Positions 11,702-23,004 of a DNA stretch of 64,000 nucleotides are shown here, one piece after another. The translations under genes and the position numbers were made by a program. Every line of letters begins with the position of its first letter. Within the stretch, counting starts at the first letter, position 1. Below the pieces are notes generated by a model, which saw only the letters and a program-made list of their open reading frames with translations, searched no databases and was not told where the DNA came from. Origin of the DNA: Phorcus lineatus (lineage: Eukaryota > Mollusca > Gastropoda > Trochida > Trochidae); contig OV121091.1 of the NCBI GenBank assembly GCA_921293015.1, forward strand, positions 31,728,839 to 31,792,838, given 5' to 3'.

Positions 11702-14700
11702 CTTGATCTCCATCAGGAACGTATAGGATCCCGTAGCCTTCTTTCAGAGCCTTCTCTGCAGCATCTACTTTCGCCGACTTCTTGGATCTTCCCATGCCAA
11801 CATACGTCTTGCGTTCACATGAACATGTAACTTCAAAGATCTTATCCTGATTTTCTCCGTGTTCCGCAGTCAGTTCATATGCAACACCTTTCCTCATCTC
11901 ATTCAGATGCATGACCGGGTGCTTGTTGGTTATGGTCAGCTTGACCTCTGGTGGACCTGACTTTCGGCACTGCTCCAGCAAAGCGTTAATGGCTGCTTGC
12001 TGCTGCTGGTTCTCAGATTCCTGGACCATAGCTAGAAAAATCAGAAGTTATTCATTAATATCCTTTTGAAGCATTGAGATGCACTCGTTTTCCGTGGAAT
12101 GACAGTAAAATAGGATATTTTATGCATACATATATCATCACGACAAAAAGCAGTGTTGCATCAGGAAAGTTTGAGTAATGGAAACATTTTAAGTATATCA
12201 ATTTGGTGAAGACAAACTTTAACAAAGGGTTAATTACCAATCATTTATTAACAAATTACAGTTTATAATAAATAAAATTATTTTCAGCCAGTCATTCATT
12301 CTTCGGTCAAGGTGATCTACGTGAAATTTCAGGGGTAAAAATTCATTCAATAAACAATTATAAAAAATCAAGGATTTATCAATTTCATATGGTGTCTCAA
12401 TTTCACTTTCATTTCCAATGGAAGTTCCATAACCAAAGCGTCTCTTCTAAAAGCTTTTTCTATATCATCAGTTATAATTTATCAAATCAATAACCAAATC
12501 ACAGATAAAATTCAGACCAGTCACAGTTACTAATATCAGGTGACGAATGAACAGCCCTAAAGTTGACATTGATTAAAAATTTACAAATAGCTGGTGGCAT
12601 GAAATAAGTTAAACATTGATAGAGGCAATAATAAAAGCATGATGTTATCAGTGATTTTAACTTAAATGCCACATTTAAAACACAAAAACATAGTATCATA
12701 CAGACTTTATTGAAGAGACACAGAAATTAACAAGTCTATCAGACATAAGCATGGCTCATTATTTTCAAAGCCAATGAAACACACAAACATCTGAGAGACT
12801 CTACGCTAAGTTCTGTGTAGCACACAATCTTCTTGACTTCTGCTGCTTTTGTCACAAAGAAGTTAGCCAAATGGACGGGAGGCAGACCAACTGACCACTT
12901 GACCAAAAGACTGACCAGTACAAGAGAATGGAAAAGCTGACATCACTGCCTGCACTGGGTCTGTCAATGTGCTCAAGTGGACACACACTTTTCATTATGG
13001 GACCATGTTACTTAAACTACTATTATTACTCGATTAAACCTTATAATTTTGCAGTAACATTGATTTTGATTATTCTTTGCCAACATGTTCATAGTCCTAA
13101 AAGGCATTTACCAAGGAATGGTTTGGTACTGACACCCCAAATTCAAGTGATAAGGGTTCATTACAACTTGAAGTCAACTTTGGGACACAAGATAATTTTC
13201 TATTGCTTTTTAACGTTTTAATCTTTTTACAATAGCCCTTACTTAAACATGAATATTTTTATAAGATAACTTTGATTATTTGAAAGAAGAGTTGTGTAAC
13301 CGAATCATAATGTTGCCCTACTCTCATAAATAAAAGCCTTTAAACATATGTCACGCATAAATACTCACTAATTAAGTTTTTTAAACATAAATTTTAGTTT
13401 GCATGGTTATCTAATTTCTCATAGGATAACCAACATAATTCTACATCATTCATATTCTACATTTTGAAGAAGTAATGAAAAAAACAACTTTTCATTAAGT
13501 TTTAAAAATCTAACAGGTAAAATACATTAAAATAAAGATTTCATGATCATTATCTTGTCCTATCTTTACTACATGAGTTTTTAATGAAAGACCTTTGATT
13601 TTATATCACAGAAATAGCTTTATACATGAAGGAGCCTGCCTCAGTCCATTTGGTCTAACCTACCTTGCAACCACTGATCCTCAAAGCACCCCAGATGAAA
13701 GTAAAGCCACATATAGCCCATCCTAGTGGCACAAAATGGGTAACAGGGGGGACTACTCTCATCCACCTTGTTACGCATCATGTACAACTTTGACAAGACA
13801 TATGTAGCGATAGTCCCATCCGAGAACTGCTAAAAGCAACTTATTCTGGCCAACAGAATTCAATTTGAGAACCATCAAGGCAAACTGCAAGTTAAACTCC
13901 AAGACAGCATTCTTGACAGTCAACAAAGACAAATTGATCTTCGTCAAAATGCTTCACTGACTGACAAAAACAAAAAATGAACATGAAGTTTGCCCGTGAT
14001 GTCTAAACGGTCAAACTCGCTTACCGATTGATGAATGAAAACTTATGGCAGTTTCAGTCTCCCGACATTACATTAATGTTTTCTCCGATAAAGTCTTGGC
14101 CAGAACCTTGCACGCAGATAAACAAACAGGTTATTCAAAGGCGGTAAAAGATATTTCACTAACAGACTAAAAATCAGTGAAATTGCCTTGCATTGAATTA
14201 ATAGATTTCACAAAAAAGAAACTTTGTTCATTAGTTAATGAGCATGCATTATCATTTCCAATCAATGGTTTGAATTGAAATAGAATTGAAATGACAAATA
14301 TTCAAAGACAATTATAGTCATGAGATCAGAAAAAAATTTGTCAGCGATTACAACACCAAACTGTACTGGATTTACACATGATTTACCCATTCTTAAATGA
14401 AAAGCCATAATACTAGTTGTTATTAATAAACATCGTAAATCAATTGTACAAAAGAATGGTTATCATTGTTAGGAATGCAAGAAAGAATAACAGCATTCAC
14501 CAATAAAATAATCATTCTGTATTATTATGACTAATTATGGCTAAACAATCATCAACAATTCAAAGATAATTGTAAAAATAAAATGAGCTAAAGTTTTGTG
14601 CAGCAATGTATTTAAACATGAAAGTGAGAGAAATCGTTCTTTACACAGTCAATAAAACTACCATTTCATAAACATTTTTTGCTAAAATATTTTGGAGATA

Positions 14701-15028
14701 GTTTAATTTTCCTAAATTTCAGTGTTACGAACTGCTAACAAAAGTTTCCCCTACTGTGTAATGCCATGTCATGTGACATTTATATGAATATTTACAATTT
14801 CAACAAATGGTCTGTAAAAGTGAACCGAAATCTTTTGAGAGTCACACTGTGACTCACAGTGGAATTACATGTCACTAAAAGACCAAGGCCAAGCGATTGA
14901 CAATATTTTCGCCGCTCTTTTATTTTGAAAGAGAATAAATTTACATCGCATGAGTATTTCTATTATCAAAACGAACCTTCACCGGCGCTTGCATTCTCTG
15001 AAATAACTTCTGATTCTTTAGTTTCCAT
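11702..15028 (-). CDS. Double-stranded RNA-binding protein (dsRBD), two coding exons seen
   Basis: Exon 1 is 15028-14977 (ATGG start; METKESEVISENASAGE, donor GAAG|GTTCGT). Exon 2 is 12031-11702 (acceptor TTTTTCTAG|CTATGG). The phases join exactly: 1 nt plus 2 nt give an Ala codon. Exon 2 holds a Q-rich stretch and one canonical dsRBD. It has PVMHLNEMRKG for helix 1, a beta sheet ending VTCSCERKTYVGMG, and the RNA-contacting helix with RSKKSAK followed by AAEKAL. By recalled sequence it is closest to the second dsRBD of the NF90/ILF3 family and of ADAR2, but the DZF or deaminase domains of those proteins are not seen. At its 3' edge AAG|GTCAGT is a good donor; read through, the frame instead stops at 11692 after DGDQGQ, giving ~129 residues. 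I cannot decide between further exons downstream and a short protein. The domain is certain; the family name is not. Confidence 0.8.
13664..13829 (-). other. Exon-like open segment inside the dsRBD gene
   Basis: On the minus strand, TTGCTTTTAG|CAG and GCAAG|GTAGGTT bound 166 nt of GC-richer sequence with one fully open frame of 55 codons (begins QFSDGTIATYV, ends FEDQWLQ). The other two minus frames are closed. It ends in phase 1, which fits dsRBD exon 2, but its entry phase does not fit exon 1. It could be an alternative first-exon route of the same gene, part of another gene, or a chance open frame in an old repeat. No family recognised. Confidence 0.3.
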
Positions 15029-16055
15029 GATTTATTGAAGTTACAGCCTTAAACCGTGTTCAAGTTAATCAGCGTGGTAACAACAGAAACTGCAGTAGAA
15101 AGCGGAAGTGCTTGGTATTCCCTCGTCTGCTGCTTTCGGAATAACTAATTATAGAAACATAAGCAAACCGAAACGGATTTCTCGCGAAATCTTTTCATAT
15201 CCAAATACGTTTTTATTCCTTCAGCGAATAAGATTACAGATGATTGTCAGTTCACCAACATATTGTAACTGTGGTCTGCAAGACAGATCATAAATTGAAA
15301 ACAAAAAAGTGTGTGTAGTACTTTGTACCCTGCTTCTCGTCTTTTTAATGATGCTCATATCATTGGTATATTTCAAGGAATAAAAGTTATAAAAGAAAAT
15401 TCGTAGCTGAAGGATGATGTTTCATTTTGGTCGACTAATGTTCCTCTGAATATTTCATATGTTAAAGGTAGATAAGTTATTTATAGTAATGAAATGCAAC
15501 ATCAAATTGTTATTTATACATATACTCTTATTTAAAACAACTAAGTGTAATCACAATCACTTTTAAAATCAGCATCAGTTTTCGGAAAATATTTTCTTCA
15601 GAGTACTTGCTTTAATGTCATATCACTCTTTGGGATATTTCAAATTAACTTCTGTATTGCAGTATTGCGAGGTTTCGGTGTAGATACTAACACCGTTATC
15701 ATGCAAGTAATAATTACTGACATGATTGGATAGGGAATATATATATACATAAATTGGAAAAGGTTTGCACAATTTGAGTAGATTGAAGAACAGAGGGATA
15801 AATATTTTGATACAGTTAATAAGGTTGATTATGTACATGTACATGTTGATTGGTTGTTGTTACAGTTCAAATTGCAAAGAGAAAGCCTTTATTTGATTTA
15901 AAGAATAATTAAATAATCCCCAAAAGTTTTCATTATTGCCTGCTGAACATTTTATGATATATTTAAAAAGTGTTTACTGGGTTTCGTCTGGCAAATTTTA
16001 AAAAAAGTATCACTAGTGGTTAAGAAAATCGTATCAATGAGATGAACAGGTCAAG

Positions 16056-19000
16056 ATGGCAGCTCCCAGTGACAAGTCGTACAAAGTGCGTGTGGCATTT
16101 AGCATAATCGGCATTACAGTTGGTGTGAGCATATTTGCAGTCTTTGGATTCCACTACAAGAATTGGAATGCCGCTTTATGGGGGCTGTTGTCAGGTATGT
16201 GTGTTGTCGTCATCCCAAAAGGTGTACATTTTGATATCAACGTCAACATCCGCATTCGTACTGGGGTTTCGAAACAGAACATATGACGCAGTAAAATTCA
16301 TTTCATAACACGTAACCGCTATCTGTTTAACTCAATGAACGGTTTTGTGTTAGAAACTGTAAACAGAACGTGTAGTTTTTTTTATATTTTCGTAATGCTT
16401 GTTTTAAATGCTATCTATTCTCTGAAAATTTTAATGGGGGAGGGACTGGTGACATATGTCAAAGCAATATATAGAAGTTAATATGTTTACTGATGCAGAA
16501 CACTTATTAGGATGGATGCTATTTTTATCATTATTTTGGCAAAAGACAGTAGCGGCAAGTTATGTTAGATGTAAATTTATAATTTGCTTGACAATTTTGA
16601 GGTATATTTTTGAGGCATCACAACTCTAGATAAGTTTGTAGGTAAATATTTTTGAATGTTTCAATGAAAAGATTTGGATGAACATTGTTCCCACCACTTT
16701 TGTCAAAGTCATGTGAGAAGAATCAATAATGTAAGCAAAATGTTTTTGCCTTCTGTTGCTTTCATTTTTAAGAGTTTAGACTAAAATTTAGTCTATGAAA
16801 TATTTTGATAATTCACTTTTCCGTACACCATGCATATGTGCATATGCAGTTTATCTAATCTTACTGAATAAGGACCTCAACTGTATTTCCTATTGAAAAC
16901 ATAGTCATGAAGCAGGACTATTTAGAGTCAGAGATACTATACGATAGTCTAAGATAGTTAAATAATTTCTTTTGGCCCATGTATAATGTAAAAGATTCTT
17001 AGTTTAAAGAGGAGAAGAAACGCATTAATTTGATTATTACAAATTAGTATCTGTATTCGCTTCACTTATATGAATCAATAGAGCCAAAAAATGAGAAAAT
17101 ATACGCTTTAATTCGACTACTAGGAGACCTTTTATACCCCTGTTTTGGATAGCCGCCTAATGAGACTGGCGAACGCGTACACAAAATCACCGAAGCATGA
17201 CTCGAAGCCACGCCCAGTGTGTGACGTGCTAGGCGTCAGCTGAAAGTTCAGCCCTTTGATTTTCTCTGTATTTTTAAGCTAATTCAACAGCAAAATAGAG
17301 GCAATAGCATGACCGAAAGAATTCCAAAATACCATATATAACGGCTTCATGATATCAACTTTCCCTCTCAGTCGTTAAATCCATCTTAATTGGACTGTGA
17401 CAATCCTTGGACGCGGTTTTCTTGGTAGGGTTTATATCAAAAAGGTAAAGAACTTGGTCGGTGAGAGATCCATTGCTATGGGATATCATGTAGTGTTACA
17501 ACATGTATTTATCGATAAGAAGTTATAAATTGTCTTGAAAAAATGAAGGTTTTTGTAATAAACGGGAGACAATGTAAAAACTTTTTTAATGACTGTAGAA
17601 AAAATAATTTTGTTTCACTTCACTTTCATAACAACTTAGTACTTATTGGATGATTCGTTTGTATTTAACTAACACATATCATATTCTTATCTAGTATAAC
17701 ATCTCACACCGTGTTGCAATATCTCTGTTTTGAATTTAACAATAAATGCCATGAAAACATACCTGGCGCAAGCGTTAGAAACATCCTATGTAACCCTAAA
17801 GAATGTTGGTACCCGTTATTCACGATGTACTTTTTAAAATGTGTGTCATCGTCCGTAGAAGTGCATGAGCCAAATCTCCTTCTCTTCATTTATTGGTCGA
17901 ATATATATTCTACAAGTTCATTGGTTAAAAATGACTGGACGCCGTGACAATAAACTAAGTACCAGTCGAATGTCAGGAGTTACGCCATTATGACAGGAGA
18001 CCATTAAATCAAGAATTGAAATTGAATGCGATAAGATTACATAACGGCCACCTGTGTGTCATAAAAAGAAAGACTAGTTAAACCAATCTGATTGTTGTGA
18101 CAACGTTTGGCAGACGTCGTAATTGATGAACACATGGCATAGGATAGTGCGCATAGCATCATATTAAAACACTGTCTTTCGCTAGGAACAATACAAACAA
18201 TCAAAGATATATTCAACATCAATTTACCGGAGGTTTGAGTTGCTTGGATGACTTTAGATATGTTTAAACAGTTGTTAAGACTGTGAGATTTCCTGTTGTT
18301 TTTTCATTAAGGAGATTATGCTTCCGCCGACTAGGGTATCCTGTCAAAACGCAGAACTGCAAAACGCAGAATCCCAATTAGCAGAAATGAAAAGTTCATT
18401 GTCAGGCTGGTCACACCTATTCAATTAAGTAATGGACTGGTCCACTCTGACAGTGAGTAGAGCGACACAGTCAAATTAGCAGATCACTGAATCAACAGGT
18501 CAATGTTCAACAGTATGAACCTCCCGGTATATGTTTATATGAAAACACTGAGCAGATCACTGAATCAACAGGTCAATGTTCAACAGTATGAACCTCCCGG
18601 TATATGTTTATATGAAAATACTGAGTAGTAACACACTGTAACAATATATTCAGCACTCTATCAAAACATTGTTAAACAGTATAATCCTCCCAGGTACATG
18701 TGTTTATATGAAAATACTCTATCAAAACATTGTTTAGAGTATGAACCTCCCGGTATATGTTTATATGAAAATACTGAGTAGTAACACACTGTAACAATAT
18801 ATTCAGCACTCTATCAAAACATTGTTAAACAGTATAATCCTCCCAGGTACATGTGTTTATATGAAAATACTCTATCAAAACATTGTTTAGAGTAAACAAT
18901 TAAACTTTAATCTCATACTTCCATATATATAGGTGTTAGAAACATGGCATAGACATTCCAATTCCACAATGGCTGGGTTACGGAAAGTAGAATATGTGAT

Positions 19001-22000
19001 GTCTCAGAAAGGTGCTCCACAAGTGTTACTTGACGGATACTTGTATGCTAAGAACAAGGATAAGGGGGACACTGTTTACTGGCGGTGTGTTAATAGGTCA
19101 TGCAGTGGCAAGTGTACCACCGTCACAGACTTCGTGAAGATAACAACACAACACAGCCATCCACCTAGTGACGACCGGGCCCTGAAGTTTGTCAGCACGC
19201 TGAGGAAGAGAGCTAGAGAAGAGACGACGCCAATGCAGCAGATCTATAACAACGAGGTGAACCATCAGGAGGAAGATCTTCTAGCCCACCTGCCGTCTTT
19301 CCCCAGTGTGAGCAGCGCCATGTACCGTCACAGACGCCACAACATCCCACCACTGCCTGCATCAAGAGCTGAGGTGGACCTTCAAGACCAGTGGACCACA
19401 ACTCAAGATGGCAGAAGATTCTTGCTGTTTGCGGATGGAGAAGAAAACAAGATCCTGGCCTTCTGTTCCGAAGAGTCCCTGGAAGCCTTGCAGTCTGCTG
19501 ACTACATCTACATGGACGGCACCTTCTCCTCCTGTCCGGCTCTCTGGAACCAGGTGTACATCATACATGCCATGTCAGGATCGACCATGTACCCACTGGT
19601 CTTCGCCTTACTCCCAGACCGCACGAGAGCTACCTACACCAGACTGTTCAACTTACTGAAGACTCACGTGCAGCAGACCCTCAACAGACCGCTCGCACCT
19701 TCAGTGATCCAGACTGACTTTGAGCAAGCCAGCATTGTTGCTGCAGAGACTGTGTTCCCTCAGGCCACGTTGAAGGGATGCCTCTTCCACTTCTGTCAGG
19801 CAATATGGCGCAAGACGCAAGACCTAGGACTTGCGGTTGCCTACAAGGAAGATGCTGAGGTTAGGAAGTGGGTTCGCCGAGCTGCAGGTCTCCCGCTGCT
19901 TCCCCTGCTCCAGGTCCAGGATGCGTGGCTCGATGCTATGAACCACTGCCCAGACGTACTACAAGCTGATGCGTTCAACGACTACATCGTCGCGACGTGG
20001 GTGGATGACGATGCCAGGTTCCCACCCCGACTCTGGAACCACCATGGAACACAAGGACCCCGCACCAACAACAACCTTGAAGGGTTTCACTCCCGGATCG
20101 GCAAGACACTGCAGCACAGACACCCCAACGTCTACAGGTTCATTGAACTGATCAAGAACATTGAAAACGGAGAGAAGGCGAAGGTCATCCAGATCAACTT
20201 TGGAGCTGCTCCACCACCCAAGAAAGCAATCTACAAAGAGAAGGAGCAGCGCCTGTCTCGTCTGAAAGATCAGCTTCGCCGTGGTGAGAAGTCACCAATG
20301 CAGTTCCTGGATGCAGTCGGACCTCTCATGATGATGAAGATGTGAATGAAAGCACAGATTGAACAATGAACAATGATAAGCAATGTTGTAAATTGTAAAA
20401 TAATCAATATCCAAGATGATGAAAGAATCCAACAATGGAAACATATGATTAAAAAACATGCACAATACATGTTTACACAACAAATTGTATTTTTGTCTTC
20501 ATTTCATTTCCTATCGGGCCGTTCCATTATATTATGAGGGTTCAGGTGTGTGCAACCAACCATAAATGTTGTTGTTTTAGCAGTTCTGCGTTTTGCAGTT
20601 CTGCGTTTTGGCAGGTAACCCCGACTAGCACGTCACGCGGCAGTACACGCGACAGGACACGCCTCAATGACCACTGGCCAGTTCAGTTCTGTTCACTGGT
20701 GCTAATTAGCTGGTGATTCGAAAAAGCCGTATTAAAGTTGTTTATCGGCCGATTTCGAAAATTTAAACTCAAGTTACTAGAAAATTGGAATACATATCTT
20801 ATGAATGACGAAAGTGGCCATGGGTCATTTTGGTCGATCTTTAAGTGAACTTCACATGTTCTGATAAAACAAAATGTGAACAATTGTGAAAAGTAAAATA
20901 CAAAAGAGAAATCAAACAATAGCATTATTGTGAATCCTCTCAGGGAGTTGAAGAAACTACAAAAGCTTTCAAAGCGGATAGTAAAAAAAAATACAATCTT
21001 CAAATTCATGAAATAAAATGTCCTTTAAAGCAATAATAACTTCATGTGTTCTATATATTTATCCACATGGTTTGGTTTTATAGAAAACAGCTACAGTTGA
21101 CAATCAAACACCTGGTACAATGGCTTATGATTTATAAAAATCAAAGAGATGTTATGAGGTCAGCACCTTCGGTGTCCTCGAAAATTAATTTTCTATTCAC
21201 ATTGAGTCATTAGTAAAAATAATAGGATGTATACCTACTTTCCCGCCTAACAAATATGTATTGTTTTAAATCTGACAGTAACATTTGAAAAATGACTACC
21301 AATAAATCTACTTTTATAGTTATATGTGTTTGGTCATCGACTTTTACTGATTTCTACATTGTTATACCCCGCTTAACTAAGTTTTCAGGAGATATAGAAA
21401 TGACCTTTGTCCGTCCGTCCATACAAACTCTTTTCATTTCAAGAACTCAAAAACCTTGCTGAAATAGGACCTCAAATCCTATATGGAAATGGATGATTCT
21501 TCCCTGAGAACTTGAATGAGTTCTTTATCTCACCAAGAAAAATATTAATTACAATCTAATAATTATCTTCATTACAAATGAATAAATCATGAAATGTGAC
21601 TGAGCAGCTCAAAATCACATATGGAATTAAAATACATTTTCCCCTTTTGCGCATCCTGTCTCAGGGTAAGACGTAAAGCTGAAGCTCCACTCTTCTTACA
21701 CTGGGTGTAAACCCCGATATAAACTTTGCCCCATTTATAGTTACAGAAGTTGAACTAGTTACAGCAGTAATTTGCTTTGTGCATCAAAGGGTGATTTTGA
21801 ATTTTGCAGTATACAATATTTCATCTTATCTATTTCATTAAGTTTTATGCATTTTCTCAATCATTTTGGACATTAATTTCAAAAACTTCATTTGTAAGAA
21901 AAACTGTGCGTATTGTCGTAATTCTTATTTGTAGCATTCTTGGTTCTGTTCTGAGATTTTTCATTTTCATATCATCAGACATGGAATAACCTGAAACAAT

Positions 22001-23004
22001 CATTTTAATGTGAATAGGATTCTTAACAATTGAATATCATTATTTTTATCACAAAGGTAAAAAATTAAATGTTGCAATTCTTTTTTCTAGGTGTATACAA
22101 TGCAAGTTACCCCAATCTGTTATTGACAGAATTCACTAAATTGATTGTTTATATTTCAGGCGTGATCGCAACAGTTGCCCTGTATGTACACGTGCAGTAC
22201 AAGCGAGAGGTATGGCGGACATTCCCGTACCGACTGCGCTACTGGATGCTGTCTGGATGCTGCATGCAGCTGGCAGGTGTCTGTGGCTTTGTCACCTACA
22301 TGACTCTTGCCATCACAAACCACCAGGGTGAGAATATGTCTTTGTCTAAGTATCACTCTTCACTTGATTCCGACGATGAACTTGCTTTAACAAGTTCAGA
22401 TTCCTGAAATATAGCAATAAGGAAATGTTTTTCTAATTTTTTACCCAACAGGTAAAAAGCTGAGGATGAATCTTTTCATGATCATGAAGAGAAAATCTTT
22501 GGTTTGAATGTTCCTGATTTCTGTTTTAGATAAAGATGATTGCTTTCTTTTTCAGAATAAGTTGAAATAAATAACTAGAAATTGAAATCCTTGGGAGGAT
22601 GCAGTATCTGATATAAGCTTGAAAGTTCATTTTCTTTAATGAATATGTTTAAAAATTAATTTAAAATATATAAGTAAAACCTAAACTTAAGGCTTTCTGG
22701 ACCAAACGATTTAAGCCCTGACAGATCACCTTTACGGAGTCTCTGAACATCATTTTTCAACCTGTCCTTGTTTCAAGCCTGTTTGTGCCATCAGAAAGAA
22801 GATAAGATGGTCTTGTGTGTTTCAGGCCTTGTGCCGGAAGGTAACGGCTACTACCTGACCTGTGTTTGGTGTTTCATGACATGGAAGTGGGGATTCCTCT
22901 TGTTCTACTTCTCGAGGGAATACAAGAGACTTTACAGCGATTGCTACACGATACTTCCACAGAATCCCAAAGATGGCATATCAGGCTATTACTCAGATAA
23001 CTGA
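16056..23004 (+). CDS. SLC48A1: Heme transporter HRG-1 (SLC48A1), three exons, 161 aa
   Basis: Exons are 16056-16194, 22160-22327 and 22826-23004, all joined in phase 1 with Gly codons across both junctions. HRG-1 proteins move heme out of endosomes and lysosomes. The protein has four hydrophobic segments, like the family (human 146 aa). Landmarks matching recalled human HRG-1 are GVSIF in TM1, YVHVQY carrying His57 (human His56), AITNHQ, YYLTCVW, and KWGFLLFY. FSREY (131-135) sits where worm HRG proteins carry the FARKY heme motif. The tail YTILPQN...YYSDN is longer than the human one and may carry the endolysosomal sorting signal. The start is in a YY1-like CAAGATGGC context. Intron 1 (5,965 nt) hosts a MULE transposon in the same orientation; intron 2 is 498 nt. 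The reading frame is intact. Confidence 0.93.
18327..18334 (+). repeat. MULE target-site duplication, left copy
   Basis: CCGACTAG, identical to 20621-20628, directly abuts the left terminal inverted repeat. Confidence 0.85.
18479..18895. repeat. MULE 5' subterminal direct repeats
   Basis: Two ~73-bp copies beginning AGCAGATCACTGAATCAACA are followed by two longer blocks containing GTAGTAACACACTGTAACAA and ATAATCCTCCCAGGTACATG. All share a core close to CCTCCCGGTATATGTTTATA. Arrays of this kind near transposon ends commonly bind the transposase or drive its transcription; that role is inferred here. Confidence 0.85.
18969..20345 (+). CDS. MULE transposase with N-terminal FLYWCH-like finger
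   Basis: 458 residues from the first ATG (ACAATGGCTGGG). The frame is open upstream to about 18933 but only from a GTG codon, so the ATG is preferred; a TATATATAG acceptor-like site just before 18933 leaves an upstream exon possible. The N-terminus carries a FLYWCH-type finger (GYLYA...VYWRCVNRSCSGKC...HSHPP). The MULE catalytic domain follows, with Asp183 in YMDGTF, Asp250 in QTDFE and Glu371 in NNNLEGFH, plus the family's GCLFHFCQAIWR helix. The enzyme cuts and joins the element's ends. GC content is clearly higher than in the surrounding intron, consistent with a sequence brought in from elsewhere. No stop or frameshift is seen, so the copy may be autonomous. Confidence 0.93.
   Translation: MAGLRKVEYVMSQKGAPQVLLDGYLYAKNKDKGDTVYWRCVNRSCSGKCTTVTDFVKITTQHSHPPSDDRALKFVSTLRKRAREETTPMQQIYNNEVNHQEEDLLAHLPSFPSVSSAMYRHRRHNIPPLPASRAEVDLQDQWTTTQDGRRFLLFADGEENKILAFCSEESLEALQSADYIYMDGTFSSCPALWNQVYIIHAMSGSTMYPLVFALLPDRTRATYTRLFNLLKTHVQQTLNRPLAPSVIQTDFEQASIVAAETVFPQATLKGCLFHFCQAIWRKTQDLGLAVAYKEDAEVRKWVRRAAGLPLLPLLQVQDAWLDAMNHCPDVLQADAFNDYIVATWVDDDARFPPRLWNHHGTQGPRTNNNLEGFHSRIGKTLQHRHPNVYRFIELIKNIENGEKAKVIQINFGAAPPPKKAIYKEKEQRLSRLKDQLRRGEKSPMQFLDAVGPLMMMKM
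20621..20628 (+). repeat. MULE target-site duplication, right copy
   Basis: CCGACTAG directly follows the right terminal inverted repeat, which ends GGCAGGTAACC. Confidence 0.85.

Larger units (their letters stand above)
18335..20620 (+). mobile_element. MULE (Mutator-like) DNA transposon, 2,286 bp, whole-looking
   Basis: Terminal inverted repeats match: the left end reads GGTATCCTGTCAAAACGCAG and the complement of the right end reads GGTTACCTGCCAAAACGCAG. Each continues through a second AACTGCAAAACGCAGAA unit, about 37 bp in all with three mismatches in the outer part. The element is bracketed by an 8-bp direct repeat CCGACTAG (18327-18334 and 20621-20628), close to the 8-11 bp duplications Mutator elements make. 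Inside are a repeated 5' subterminal region and one uninterrupted transposase frame. It sits in SLC48A1 intron 1. Near-identical ends and an intact frame suggest a young insertion. Confidence 0.93.

Noticed and set aside
18933-18968. Upstream extension of the MULE transposase
   Set aside because: The frame is open but begins only with GTG; the first ATG is at 18969.
22156-22356. Minus-strand frame over SLC48A1 exon 2
   Set aside because: It is a shadow of a well-supported plus-strand exon.
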